From Streptomyces sp. R33 (GTDB lineage Bacteria > Actinomycetota > Actinomycetes > Streptomycetales > Streptomycetaceae): a DNA stretch of 64,000 nt. Where the stretch lies: the NCBI RefSeq assembly GCF_041200175.1, contig NZ_CP165727.1:2827501-2891500 (forward strand). The letters run 5' to 3'. The position numbers were made by a program, and so were the translations under genes. The notes beneath the pieces are model-generated. The model saw nothing but the letters and a program-made list of their open reading frames with translations, was not told where the DNA came from and made no database searches. Within the stretch, counting starts at the first letter, position 1. Every line of letters starts with the position of its first letter. Shown here piece by piece: positions 40,493 to 50,790 of this stretch.

Positions 40493-41338
40493 TCAGAAGA
40501 GCACGCTCATGAACGCGCCCACCTCGCGGAAGCCGACGCGGCGGTAGGCGGCACGGGCCGCGGTGTTGAAGTCGTTGACGTACAGGCTGACCACGGGCGC
40601 GACATCGCGCAGCGCGAACTCGACGACGGCCGCCATCCCGGTCTCGGAGTGCCCTCGGCCGCGGAACTCGGGGTCCACCCAAACGCCCTGGATCTGGCAG
40701 GCCCTGGCGGTCGCGGCGCCGATCTCCGCCTTGAAGACGACCTTGCCGTCCTCGATGCGGGCGAAGGAGCGGCCGGTGCCGACCAGCTCGGCGACCCGGG
40801 CCTGGTAGAGCAGACCGCCGTCGCCCGCCAGCGGCGAGACGCCGACCTCCTCGGTGAACATGGCCACGCAGGCGGGCATGATCAGGTCCATCTCGTCCTT
40901 GCGGATGCGCCGCACCAGCGGGTCGGGGCGCACGTCCGCGGACGCCTGCTCGGTGACCATGAGCGGCTGGTGGGAGCGGATGTCGCGGGCGGGTCCCCAG
41001 CTGGGCTCCAGGAGCCGCCACAGCAGCCGGGTGGCCTCGGCGGGGCCGACGATGGAGGAGCAGCGGCGGCCGGTGCGGCGGGCCCGGTCGGCGAAGGCGC
41101 GGACGGCGTCGGAGTCGGCGCAGACGGGGACGAGGTTGGCGCCGGCGTAGCAGAGGGAGCGCAGCTCCCCGTCGGCGTAGTAGCCCCACATCTCGCCGCC
41201 CAGGCGCCACGGGTCGAGGCCGGCGACCTGGACCCGGGAGGTGACGAAGGCGTTCTCGACCGGCTCGCGTCCGAGGACTTCGAGGGCGGCGTCGAGATCA
41301 CTGGGCTCAAGGACCCGGGTGGTGGTCTGCGTCAACAC
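40493..41338 (-). CDS. DUF4081-GNAT acetyltransferase
   Basis: A 281-residue protein with an N-terminal DUF4081 region (about residues 1-120, PVENAFVTSRVQVAGLDPWRLGGEMWGYY) and a C-terminal GNAT domain (CQIQGVWVDPEFRGRGHSETGMAAVV, LYVNDFNTAARAAYRRVGF). The GTG start (MLTQTTTRVLE) has GAGG just upstream. It regularly follows ispG in Streptomyces. The acceptor substrate is unknown. Confidence 0.9.
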   Translation of the reverse strand: MLTQTTTRVLEPSDLDAALEVLGREPVENAFVTSRVQVAGLDPWRLGGEMWGYYADGELRSLCYAGANLVPVCADSDAVRAFADRARRTGRRCSSIVGPAEATRLLWRLLEPSWGPARDIRSHQPLMVTEQASADVRPDPLVRRIRKDEMDLIMPACVAMFTEEVGVSPLAGDGGLLYQARVAELVGTGRSFARIEDGKVVFKAEIGAATARACQIQGVWVDPEFRGRGHSETGMAAVVEFALRDVAPVVSLYVNDFNTAARAAYRRVGFREVGAFMSVLF

Positions 41339-41417
41339 TGGGGCCTCACCATACAAGTCTGCTGATCTCCGCACTGTACCCGCCGCCACCGGAGGATGCC
41401 CGGTCCCACGGGTCACG

Positions 41418-41463
41418 AAAAAGCCCCGGCCCCGCCCGCGAGCTGCGGGAACGGGGCCGGGGC
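41418..41463 (-). terminator. ispG intrinsic terminator
   Basis: A 12-bp perfect G/C stem (GCCCCGGCCCCG with CGGGGCCGGGGC) with an inner CCCGC/GCGGG pairing is followed on the minus strand by TTTTT. It is the most canonical intrinsic terminator in the window. Confidence 0.9.
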
Positions 41464-41502
41464 CGGTGTGCGTGCGGGGCGCCGCCGGGGCGCCCGGGGT
41501 GC

Positions 41503-42660
<1,158 letters not shown>

Positions 42661-42780
42661 CTGCTGTGCAACCCCAAGGTGTGGATCAAGGTCCCGAGAT
42701 CGGCGGGCTCCAGGCTTCGAGATTACGCCAACCACGGGGCGGCCCTTGCATCCGAGGGCCCGGAACACCCGAACGTAGGG

Positions 42781-42805
42781 AGCCGGGCACGAAGCGTGCC
42801 CGGCT
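42781..42805 (-). terminator. Hairpin between the RseP-like gene and ispG
   Basis: An 11-bp perfect stem (AGCCGGGCACG with CGTGCCCGGCT) with an AAG loop, extended by GTAGGG/CTCCGTAC flanks, lies in the 175-bp gap. Confidence 0.65.
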
Positions 42806-42835
42806 CTCCGTACGGCTGACGCGCATGCGGACGTA

Positions 42836-44137
42836 CTAGGTGATCTTGATCGGGTTCACCACGTCGGCCACGAGGACGAGCAGCGTGAAGCAGACGAACA
42901 CGCCGGCCACCACGTACGCGGCGGGCATCAGCTTCGCCACGTCGAACGGGCCGGGGTCGGGGCGCCGGAAGACCCGGGCCACCGTCCGCCGGACCGACTC
43001 CCACAGGGCGCCCGCGATGTGCCCGCCGTCGAGCGGGAGCAGGGGGAGCATGTTGAACAGGAACAGCGAGAGGTTGAAGAACCCGACGAGCTGGAGGAAG
43101 AACACCAGCCGCTGCTCGGCCGGGATGTCCAGGGTGGCGATCTCGCCGCTGATCCGGGCCGCGCCGACGATGCCCATCGGGGAGTCGGGCTCGCGCTCGG
43201 CTCCGCTGAACGCCGCGTCCCACAGGGCCGGGATCTTGGCGGGCAGCTTGAGCAGCCCCTGGACGCTGTTGTCGACGACCTCGCCCATGTGGTCCACGGA
43301 CTGGCCGAAGGACAGCGGGGCGATCTCGCTCTTCGGGCTGAAGCCGAGCCAGCCGGCCGTCACGTACTCGCCCTTGACGTACCCGCCGTGGCCGTCCGTC
43401 TTGGCGACCTTGTTCTCGATGAGCTTGACCGGCAGGGACTGCTGCTTCCCGTCCCGGACGACCGTGACGGTGGCGGGGCCGACGGTGTCGCGGATCTGCT
43501 TCTGCAGGGCGGCCCAGTCGGCCACCTTGTGACCGTTGAACGCCACGATCCGGTCCCCGGCGAGCAGGCCGGCGGCCTTGGCCGGGGCGACCGGGTCGCC
43601 GGCCTTGCAGATCTCGCGCTTCTCGCTCTGCTGGATGACGCACGGCGAGACGCTCGCGACCTGCGTGGTCGTCTGGTTGATCCCGAAGCTCATCCAGACG
43701 CCGAAGAAGATCGCCAGTGCCAGCACCAGGTTCATGAACGGGCCCGCGAACATCACGATCACGCGCTTCCACGGCCTGCGCGTGTAGAACAGCCGCGTCT
43801 CGTCGCCGGGCTGGAGCTCCTCGTACGCCGCCGAGCGCGCGTCCTCGATCATCGAACGGAACGGCGAGGTCGACCGGGCGGTCACCTTGCCGTCCTCGCC
43901 GGGCGGGAACATCCCGATCATGCGGATGTAGCCGCCCATCGGGATGGCCTTGATCCCGTACTCGGTCTCGCCCTTGTGGCGCGACCAGATGGTCGGGCCG
44001 AAGCCGACCATGTACTGGGGCACGCGGATGCCGAAGAGCTTGGCCGTCGAGAGGTGGCCGAGCTCGTGCCAGGCGATGGAGACGAGCAGCCCGAATACGA
44101 AGATGAGTATTCCGAGCACCGTCATGAGTGCTGTCAT
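42836..44137 (-). CDS. RseP-type site-2 (M50) membrane metalloprotease
   Basis: A 433-residue intramembrane zinc protease. HELGH at residues 24-28 is the active site in the first helix, a PDZ domain follows ([17 protein letters not shown]), and [14 protein letters not shown] gives the third zinc ligand. Four membrane segments are visible. Such proteases cleave anti-sigma factors and signal-peptide remnants. Its ATG overlaps the dxr stop, so it is coupled to dxr. The neighbour genes are not expected to be its substrates. Confidence 0.94.
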   Translation of the reverse strand: MTALMTVLGILIFVFGLLVSIAWHELGHLSTAKLFGIRVPQYMVGFGPTIWSRHKGETEYGIKAIPMGGYIRMIGMFPPGEDGKVTARSTSPFRSMIEDARSAAYEELQPGDETRLFYTRRPWKRVIVMFAGPFMNLVLALAIFFGVWMSFGINQTTTQVASVSPCVIQQSEKREICKAGDPVAPAKAAGLLAGDRIVAFNGHKVADWAALQKQIRDTVGPATVTVVRDGKQQSLPVKLIENKVAKTDGHGGYVKGEYVTAGWLGFSPKSEIAPLSFGQSVDHMGEVVDNSVQGLLKLPAKIPALWDAAFSGAEREPDSPMGIVGAARISGEIATLDIPAEQRLVFFLQLVGFFNLSLFLFNMLPLLPLDGGHIAGALWESVRRTVARVFRRPDPGPFDVAKLMPAAYVVAGVFVCFTLLVLVADVVNPIKIT

Positions 44138-45387
44138 GCGCGCGCCTCCACGGCGGCCCGGGCCGCCATCTCCTGTGCCCGGGCCCTGGCCCAGGTCTCC
44201 GCTTCGAGGACGTCTGCGACCGTGAGAGAAGTTCCCGCGTCCGGCGTCCCGTGCTCATCGACCACGGCAGAGACCGTATCCATGATTGCTGTGAACGGCA
44301 GCCGACCGGCCAGGAACGCCTCGACGCACTCCTCGTTCGCCGCATTGAACACCGCGGGGGCGGTGGAGCCCAGGGTGCCCACGTGCCGGGCCAGTCCCAC
44401 CGAGGGGAAGGCCTCGGTGTCCAGCGGGAAGAACTCCCAGGTCGACGCCTTGGTCCAGTCGAAAGCGGGGGCCGCGTCCGGGACGCGCTCGGGCCAGCCG
44501 AGGCCGATCGCGATGGGGCCGCGCATGTCCGGCGGGGTGGCCTGGGCGAGCGTGGAGCCGTCGGAGAACTCCACCATCGAGTGGACGTACGACTGCGGAT
44601 GGACCACGACCTCGATGCGGTCGAAGGGGATGTCGTAGAGCAGGTGCGCCTCGATGACCTCCAGCCCCTTGTTGACCAGGGTCGCCGAGTTGATGGTGAT
44701 CACCGGGCCCATGGCCCAGGTCGGGTGCGCGAGGGCGTCCTTGACGGTGACGCCCGCCAGCTCGGCGCGGGTACGGCCGCGGAAGGGCCCGCCGGAGGCG
44801 GTGACCACGAGCTTGCGGACATCGGCCCGGGTGCCGGCGGCGAGGGCCTGGAACAGGGCCGCGTGCTCGGAGTCGACCGGGATGATCTGACCGGGCTTCG
44901 CGAGGGCCTTGACCAGCGGGCCGCCGACGATCAGCGACTCCTTGTTGGCCAGGGCCAGGGTGCGGCCCGCCCGCAGCGCGGCGAGGGTCGGCGCGAGGCC
45001 GATGGAACCGGTGATGCCGTTGAGGACGGTGTGGCACTCGGAGGCAGCGAGCTCGGTCGCCGCGTCGGGCCCGGCCAGGATCTCGGGCAGCGGCTCGGAG
45101 GCGCCGTACTGGGCGTCCAGCGCCTCCTTCAGGGCCGGTACGACGTCCTCGCGGGCCACGGCCACCGTGTTCACGCGCAGCTGCCGGGCCTGCTCGGCCA
45201 GCAGCCCGACGCGCCCGCCGGCGGCGGACAGCGCGGTCACCCGGAACCGGTCGGGGTTGCGCAGGGCGAGGTCGATGGCCTGGGTACCGATGGACCCGGT
45301 GGATCCGAGGATGACGATGTCCCGCCGGCCGGCCGCGGGGTCGAAGAGGAGGTGCGGATCGGCGAGGGGGGCTGGGCGGTCGCTCAT
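44134..45387 (-). CDS. dxr: 1-deoxy-D-xylulose 5-phosphate reductoisomerase
   Basis: Dxr converts DXP to MEP, the committed step of the MEP isoprenoid pathway. The 417-residue protein has the NADPH loop [10 protein letters not shown], the [11 protein letters not shown] motif, [11 protein letters not shown] and TASGGPFRG around the active site, and the C-terminal helical domain. The ATG start reads [12 protein letters not shown]. It overlaps the RseP-like gene by four bases. Confidence 0.97.
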   Translation of the reverse strand: MSDRPAPLADPHLLFDPAAGRRDIVILGSTGSIGTQAIDLALRNPDRFRVTALSAAGGRVGLLAEQARQLRVNTVAVAREDVVPALKEALDAQYGASEPLPEILAGPDAATELAASECHTVLNGITGSIGLAPTLAALRAGRTLALANKESLIVGGPLVKALAKPGQIIPVDSEHAALFQALAAGTRADVRKLVVTASGGPFRGRTRAELAGVTVKDALAHPTWAMGPVITINSATLVNKGLEVIEAHLLYDIPFDRIEVVVHPQSYVHSMVEFSDGSTLAQATPPDMRGPIAIGLGWPERVPDAAPAFDWTKASTWEFFPLDTEAFPSVGLARHVGTLGSTAPAVFNAANEECVEAFLAGRLPFTAIMDTVSAVVDEHGTPDAGTSLTVADVLEAETWARARAQEMAARAAVEARA

Positions 45388-45407
45388 GCCCCCATTGTTG
45401 CCGCAAC

Positions 45408-46772
45408 TCAGAAGCGGTTGGACACGGAGTCCCCGTGAACGGCGCCGGCGAGCAGTTCGGGCAGGGTCCCGGCGAAGTCCGGGAGCGCGCGGGCGGCCCG
45501 CCACCAGGCGTCGGTGTCGCCGCCGAGGGCGGTTTCGAACAGCCGGTCCGCCTCGGCGCGGGCGGCGAGCACCGCCGGATGGTGGTCGTGGCGGTCGGGG
45601 TGGTCCATCTCGCCCAGCCAGTGGCCCTCGTCCAGGGCCCACGCGGCGGGGGCCTTGTGCCGGATCACGTCGGCGCCGGCCAGGATCCCGTCGTCGAGGC
45701 AGGCGCGGACCCACCGGACGTCCTCGCGCAGATCGCCCATGGCATTGGGCACCCCGAGGCTCGCGAGGGCCAGCTCGCGGTTCACGCTGTCGTCCGGCTC
45801 CCACGGGGATCCCGGCGCGAGGGCGTCCACCGCCTCGGCGAGCCCGGGTATCGGGGCCTGCGGCTGCGGCGGCGCTGCGGCCCCGGCGGCGACCGCGGCC
45901 GCCAGCTCGGGCAGGGTCCCCTCGAATCCGGGGGCGTGCCGCTGCAGCTCGGCCCAGAGCCGGGGGTCGTCGCCGAGTGCCGGGCGCAGCACCCGCAACA
46001 GGGCGGAGCGCATCCCCGCCCACTCGGCCAGGTTCCAGCCGAGGCCGCCGGCGGCGTGGGCCTGCCCGAGGAGCAGCGCCCGGTGGGCCGGTGCGACGGC
46101 CGCCGCGAGCTCGTCGAAGGTCAGGGTGCCGGTCCGGACGGCGCGGACCGCCGGCCGGTGCCATCCCGGGCCGTACGAGGCCTGCGCGCGGGTGTCGAGC
46201 AGCGCGAGCCGGGCCCGCCGGTCCAGATCGGCGACGAGCAGCAGGGCCTCCACGGAGCCGGGCGGCAGCGGGGCGCGGGCGTGCTCGCTCAGCAGGGTCT
46301 CGGGGTCGAGCTCGTACGGGAGGGCCAGGATGTCGAGCGGGATCCGCGGGCGGCGGCTGCCGTGCCGGCGCAGCAGTCCGATGAGCTCGGGGCCGGTCAG
46401 CGGCGGCCCGCCGGGCCCCACGCCGGTCGACGGCGGCCCGATCGGGCGGCCGAGCTCGGTGCCGAGGGTGGCGAGCAGCTCAGGCGAGGGGCCGGGGCGG
46501 GCCGCGTACCGCGCGGGGCCGGGCAGGCCGGGCAGGGGGCGGCCGTGCACCTGGGGGCTGCGGGCGATGGTGCGGCGGTCCTCGTCGGTGCCCTCGCGCA
46601 GCAGCAGGGTGACGGCGGAGGCCGGCAGGTACTCGTCCCGGCACAGGAACCGGCGGGTGGGCGCGTCGAGCCGCCCGAGGAGATCGGAGGCGACGGCGTC
46701 CGGTGCGTGGCGCAGCAGGAGCGCCACGCACCAGGCGAGCCGTCGGCTCTCCCTGTCCACGTTCACATGCAT
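45408..46772 (-). CDS. Hypothetical protein with internal repeats
   Basis: A 454-residue cytoplasmic, helical protein without a recognised domain. The ATG start (MHVNVDRESRRLAW) follows GGGGAAG. It contains at least one internal duplication: the segment ending FEGTLPELAAAVAAG and the C-terminal segment ending FAGTLPELLAGAVHG share a pattern of about 33 residues (ALGxD...W...L/A...FxGTLPEL). It lies between the acyl-CoA dehydrogenase and dxr on the same strand, but spacing gives no strong functional hint. Confidence 0.8.
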   Translation of the reverse strand: MHVNVDRESRRLAWCVALLLRHAPDAVASDLLGRLDAPTRRFLCRDEYLPASAVTLLLREGTDEDRRTIARSPQVHGRPLPGLPGPARYAARPGPSPELLATLGTELGRPIGPPSTGVGPGGPPLTGPELIGLLRRHGSRRPRIPLDILALPYELDPETLLSEHARAPLPPGSVEALLLVADLDRRARLALLDTRAQASYGPGWHRPAVRAVRTGTLTFDELAAAVAPAHRALLLGQAHAAGGLGWNLAEWAGMRSALLRVLRPALGDDPRLWAELQRHAPGFEGTLPELAAAVAAGAAAPPQPQAPIPGLAEAVDALAPGSPWEPDDSVNRELALASLGVPNAMGDLREDVRWVRACLDDGILAGADVIRHKAPAAWALDEGHWLGEMDHPDRHDHHPAVLAARAEADRLFETALGGDTDAWWRAARALPDFAGTLPELLAGAVHGDSVSNRF

Positions 46773-46837
46773 CCGCTTCCCCGGGTTCCCTGTCGCCAGT
46801 GTCGTACGCCTGACGGGCACCCGGCGATGATCGCAGG

Positions 46838-48781
46838 TCAGCGGATGGGGCGGTGGACGTTCTTCTGAGTCGACGGGCCGGGGGTGGCGTCGGCGATCCA
46901 GGGGCCGTCGCCGGAGGGGTCGAGCACGCCCTCCTCGAGCCAGGTGTAGGTGCCGGAGAGCACCCCGGCGACGACCTTGCGGTCCAGGTCGTCGGTGTTG
47001 GACCAGAGCCGGCCGAAGAGCTCTTCGACGCGGATCCGGGACTGCCGGCAGAAGACGTCGGCCAGCTGGTAGGCCTCGCGGCCGTGTTCCCCGGAGGCGC
47101 GCAGGTGCTCGGCGCGCACGCAGGCCGCGCTCATCGCGAAGAGTTCGGCGCCGATGTCGACGATCCGGCCGAGGAAGCCCTGCTTGGTCTCCATGCGGCC
47201 CTGCCAGCGGGACATCGCGTAGAACGTGGACCGGGCGAGTTTGCGGGCGCTGCGCTCGACGTAGCGCAGGTGGACGGAGAGGTCGGGGTGGCCGCCCGGG
47301 TGGAAGGCGCGGTACGCGCCGGGGACGTGGCCGGGGCCGGTGGCGAGCTTGGGCAGCCAGCGGGCGTAGAACCCGGCGGCGCGGGCTCCGGCCTTGGCCT
47401 TGTCGCCGAGCGCCTTCTCGGGGTCGATGAGGTCGCCGGCGACCGACAGGTGGGCGTCGACGGCCTCGCGGGCGATCAGCAGGTGCATGATCTCGGTGGA
47501 GCCCTCGAAGATCCGGTTGATGCGCAGGTCGCGCAGCATCTGCTCGGCGGGGACGGCGCGCTCGCCGCGGGCGGCCAGCGACTCGGCGGTCTCGAAGCCG
47601 CGCCCACCGCGGATCTGGACGAGCTCGTCGGCCATCAGGCAGGCCATCTCGCTGCCGTAGAGCTTGGCGAGGGCGGCCTCGATGCGGATGTCGTTGCGGT
47701 CCTCGTCGGCCATCTGGGAGGCCAGGTCGACGACGGCTTCGAGGGCGAAGGTGGTGGCGGCGATGAAGGAGATCTTGGCGCCCACGGCCTCGTGCTTGGC
47801 GACCGGGCGGCCCCACTGCTCGCGGACGGCGGACCATTCGCGGGCGATCTTCAGGCACCACTTCCCGGCGCCGACGCACATGGCGGGCAGGGACAGTCGG
47901 CCGGTGTTCAGGGTGGTCAGCGCGATCTTCAGCCCGGCGCCCTCGGCGCCGATGCGCTGCGAGGCGGGCACCCGGACCCGGTGGAAGCGGGTGACGCCGT
48001 TCTCCAGGCCGCGCAGGCCCATGAAGGCGTTGCGGTGCTCGACGGTGATCCCGGGGGAATCGGCCTCGACGACGAACGCGGTGATGCCACCGCGGTGGTT
48101 CTCCGACTTCGGGACGCGGGCCATCACCACCAGCAGGTCCGCGACGACCCCGTTGGTGGTCCAGAGCTTCACCCCGTCGAGGACGTACGCGTCCTCGCCC
48201 TCGGGGACGGCGGTGGTGGCCAGGCGCGCCGGGTCGGAGCCGACGTCCGGCTCGGTGAGCAGGAAGGCGCTGATGGCGGTGGTCGCGCAGCGCGGCAGGA
48301 AGGTTTCCTTCTGCTCCTGCGTGCCGAACATCTTCAGCGGCTGCGGGACGCCGATCGACTGGTGCGCCGAGAGCAGGGCTCCGATGGCGGGGCTGACCGA
48401 CCCGACGAGGGCCAGCGCCTTGTTGTAGTACACCTGGGTGAGGCCCAGGCCGCCGTATTTGGGATCGATCTTCATGCCGAGGGCGCCGAGCTCCTTGAGC
48501 CCGCGCACGGTCTCGTCGGGGATCTTGGCTTCGCGCTCGATGCGCGCACCGTCGATCTCGGTCTCGCAGAACGCCCGCAGCCGGGCCAGGAAGGCCTCGC
48601 CGCGCCGGACGTCTTCGTCCGCCGGCATCGGGTGCGGGTGGATCAGGTCGAGCCGGAAATGCCCCAGGAAGAGTTCCTTGGCGAAGCTGGGCTTGCGCCA
48701 GTCCTGTTCCCGGGCCGCTTCCGCGACCTGCCGTGCCTCGCGCTCGGTCACCTTGGGCTGTGCGGGCTGTGTTGCGGACAT
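46838..48781 (-). CDS. Acyl-CoA dehydrogenase, long form
   Basis: A 647-residue flavoenzyme. Residues 1-430 form the acyl-CoA dehydrogenase fold (AFLLTEPDVGSD, KLWTTNGVVADLLVV, QIRGGRGFE, RINRIFEGSTEIMHLL with the likely catalytic Glu in IFEG). About 190 further helical residues follow, as in the VLCAD/ACAD9-like long family. The ATG start (MSATQPAQPK) has GGTGAG seven bases upstream; a GTG 12 bases earlier is possible. It probably acts in fatty-acid beta-oxidation. There is no partner electron-transfer gene nearby. Confidence 0.92.
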   Translation of the reverse strand: MSATQPAQPKVTEREARQVAEAAREQDWRKPSFAKELFLGHFRLDLIHPHPMPADEDVRRGEAFLARLRAFCETEIDGARIEREAKIPDETVRGLKELGALGMKIDPKYGGLGLTQVYYNKALALVGSVSPAIGALLSAHQSIGVPQPLKMFGTQEQKETFLPRCATTAISAFLLTEPDVGSDPARLATTAVPEGEDAYVLDGVKLWTTNGVVADLLVVMARVPKSENHRGGITAFVVEADSPGITVEHRNAFMGLRGLENGVTRFHRVRVPASQRIGAEGAGLKIALTTLNTGRLSLPAMCVGAGKWCLKIAREWSAVREQWGRPVAKHEAVGAKISFIAATTFALEAVVDLASQMADEDRNDIRIEAALAKLYGSEMACLMADELVQIRGGRGFETAESLAARGERAVPAEQMLRDLRINRIFEGSTEIMHLLIAREAVDAHLSVAGDLIDPEKALGDKAKAGARAAGFYARWLPKLATGPGHVPGAYRAFHPGGHPDLSVHLRYVERSARKLARSTFYAMSRWQGRMETKQGFLGRIVDIGAELFAMSAACVRAEHLRASGEHGREAYQLADVFCRQSRIRVEELFGRLWSNTDDLDRKVVAGVLSGTYTWLEEGVLDPSGDGPWIADATPGPSTQKNVHRPIR

Positions 48782-48926
48782 GAGGGGACTCACCTCGCCG
48801 CCGGAGTCGGTGGTACCGGCCTACTGGCCGGTGCTACCTGTGAGTCGTACCCGGTCCGGCCCTCCGGGAAAAGCCGGGACGGTCCGAGTGAGGGAAATCC
48901 AGCCCGCCCGGGCGGCTACCGCCTGC

Positions 48927-48987
48927 CGAGTGATCCGAAGGGGGCGTGCCACCCGCACCCCGGCGAGTGAGCCGAAGGGGGCGCGCC
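48927..48987. repeat. Pair of 24-bp direct repeats
   Basis: CGAGTGATCCGAAGGGGGCG at 48927 (24-base unit) recurs at 48964 with 22 of 24 bases identical, 37 bases apart. Confidence 0.8.
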
Positions 48988-49076
48988 GGCGAAGAAGGCC
49001 GAGCGCCCGGAGAAACGGCGAGGAACGAGCCGTTTCGAGGACGCACGGTCTTCTGGAGCCGGCATCAGCGCCCCCG

Positions 49077-49124
49077 GAGGCGAACCGAGCCGCAAAGAAA
49101 GAGGCGAACCGAGCCGCAAAGAAA
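49077..49124. repeat. Exact 24-bp tandem duplication
   Basis: The unit beginning GAGGCGAACCGAGCCGCAAA at 49077-49100 is repeated without change at 49101-49124. It is A-rich for this genome and lies just beyond the aldehyde dehydrogenase terminator. Confidence 0.9.
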
Positions 49125-49165
49125 AGGGGGACGGCCGGAGCCCCCGCACAGTAGGCTCCGGCCGT
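49125..49165 (-). terminator. Terminator of the aldehyde dehydrogenase gene
   Basis: A 12-bp perfect stem (ACGGCCGGAGCC with GGCTCCGGCCGT) with an 11-base loop is followed on the minus strand by CCCCCTTTTCTTT. It lies 21 bases beyond the gene end. Confidence 0.8.
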
Positions 49166-49186
49166 CGGCTTTGGGCCGTACGAGAA

Positions 49187-50632
49187 TCAGATGTCGAGGC
49201 CGGTCAGAACCAGGACCCGCTCGTACGTGTAGTCGTCCATCGCGTAGCGGACGCCCTCGCGGCCGACACCCGACTGCTTGACGCCGCCGTACGGCATCTG
49301 GTCGGCGCGGTAGGACGGCGCGTCGCCGACGATCACACCGCCGACCTCGAGCTCGCGGTGGGCGCGGAACGCGGTCTGGATGTTCCGGGTGAAGACGCCG
49401 GTCTGCAGGCCGAACTTCGAGTCGTTGACGGCGGCGAAGGCCTCGTCGGTGTTCTCGACCTTCGTCAGCGTCAGCACCGGCCCGAAGACCTCCTCGACGG
49501 CGAGGGTGGTGTCGGCGGGCAGGTCGGCGATGACGGTCGGCTCGTACGAGGCACCCTCGCGCTTGCCACCGGTGAGCAGCTTGGCTCCGGCGGAGATCGC
49601 CTCGTCGACCCAGGACTCGACCCGCTTGGCGGCGTCCTCGGAGACGAGGGGGCCGACGTCGGTCGCGGAGTCGGACGGGTCGCCGGTGACCTGGGCCTGG
49701 ACCTTCGCGACGACCTTCTCGACGAGGCGGTCGTAGACGGCGGCGTCGGCGATCACGCGCTGCACGGAGATGCAGGACTGGCCGGCCTGGTAGTTCGAGA
49801 AGGTCGCGATACGGGTCGCGGCCCAGTCGAGGTCGGCCTCGGAGGACCAGTCGTCCAGGACCACGGCGGCGGCGTTGCCGCCGAGCTCCAGGGTGCAGTG
49901 CTTGTGGGGCACCGACTGCTGGATGGCGTAGCCGACCTTGTCGGAGCCGGTGAAGGAGATGACGGGCAGGCGCTCGTCCTTCACCAGGGCCGGCATCTTG
50001 TCGTTGGCGACCGGCAGGACCGACCAGGAACCGGCCGGGAGGTCGGTCTCGGCGAGCAGCTCACCGAGGATCAGGCCGGAGAGCGGGGTGGCCGGGGCCG
50101 GCTTCAGGATGATCGGCGCGCCGACGGCGATGGCCGGGGCCACCTTGTGGGCGCACAGGTTCAGCGGGAAGTTGAACGGCGCGATGCCGAGGACCGGGCC
50201 CTTGACGAAGCGGCGGGTCAGGGCGAGACGGCCGACGCCACCGGCGTCGGTGTCGAGGCGCTGGGCCTCTCCGCCGTTGAAGCGGCGGGCCTCTTCGGCG
50301 GCGAAACGGAACACGGACACCGCACGGCCGACCTCACCGCGGGCCCACTTGATGGGCTTGCCGTTCTCGGCGGAGATCAGCTGGGCGATCTCCTCGGTGC
50401 GCTCGACGAGCCGCTTGGACACGTGGTCCAGGGCGGCGGCACGGACATGGGCGGGAGTCGCGGAGAACTCGGCCGTCACGGCGTACGCCGCGGCCACGGC
50501 CTCTTCGACCTGGGCGTCGGTGGGCACGCTGACCGTGCCGACGAGCCGGTTGTCCCACGGGGAGTGGACGTCGAAGCTGTCCTCGCCGGTGGCCTGGCGG
50601 CCGGCGAGCCAGAAGGCGTGGGTGGAAGTCAT
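49187..50632 (-). CDS. gabD: Aldehyde dehydrogenase, probably succinate-semialdehyde dehydrogenase
   Basis: A 481-residue NAD(P)-dependent aldehyde dehydrogenase. Visible motifs are PFNFPLNL, SFTGSDKVGYAI, the catalytic Glu in LELGGNAAA, the catalytic Cys in NYQAGQSCISVQR and EEVFGPVLTL. The ATG start reads MTSTHAFWLAGR. It lies downstream of a PucR-family regulator and near gabT, so the likely role is oxidation of succinate semialdehyde from 4-aminobutyrate. The substrate assignment rests on context; the enzyme class is certain. Confidence 0.85.
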   Translation of the reverse strand: MTSTHAFWLAGRQATGEDSFDVHSPWDNRLVGTVSVPTDAQVEEAVAAAYAVTAEFSATPAHVRAAALDHVSKRLVERTEEIAQLISAENGKPIKWARGEVGRAVSVFRFAAEEARRFNGGEAQRLDTDAGGVGRLALTRRFVKGPVLGIAPFNFPLNLCAHKVAPAIAVGAPIILKPAPATPLSGLILGELLAETDLPAGSWSVLPVANDKMPALVKDERLPVISFTGSDKVGYAIQQSVPHKHCTLELGGNAAAVVLDDWSSEADLDWAATRIATFSNYQAGQSCISVQRVIADAAVYDRLVEKVVAKVQAQVTGDPSDSATDVGPLVSEDAAKRVESWVDEAISAGAKLLTGGKREGASYEPTVIADLPADTTLAVEEVFGPVLTLTKVENTDEAFAAVNDSKFGLQTGVFTRNIQTAFRAHRELEVGGVIVGDAPSYRADQMPYGGVKQSGVGREGVRYAMDDYTYERVLVLTGLDI

Positions 50633-50790
50633 GCGAATCCCGGCCCTTCGAGTGTGTGCGGGGTCCTTGTCCCCTCCACCGTAGGACTCCGTCCGGGTTT
50701 CGGCGTTTAGCCGGGGTGGAGTGTGCAGAGCCTTGCCCACGCCGCTTTGTCAGTGTCGCCGCCCCGGTCCCGCTGCGCGGCGGCCCGGGG

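Larger units (their letters stand above)
48782..49186. other. 405-bp gap with short direct repeats
   Basis: No credible gene. It holds two near-identical 24-bp direct repeats, an exact 24-bp tandem duplication and the terminator of the aldehyde dehydrogenase gene. The left part should contain the promoter of the acyl-CoA dehydrogenase gene, but I cannot place its boxes. Confidence 0.7.
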
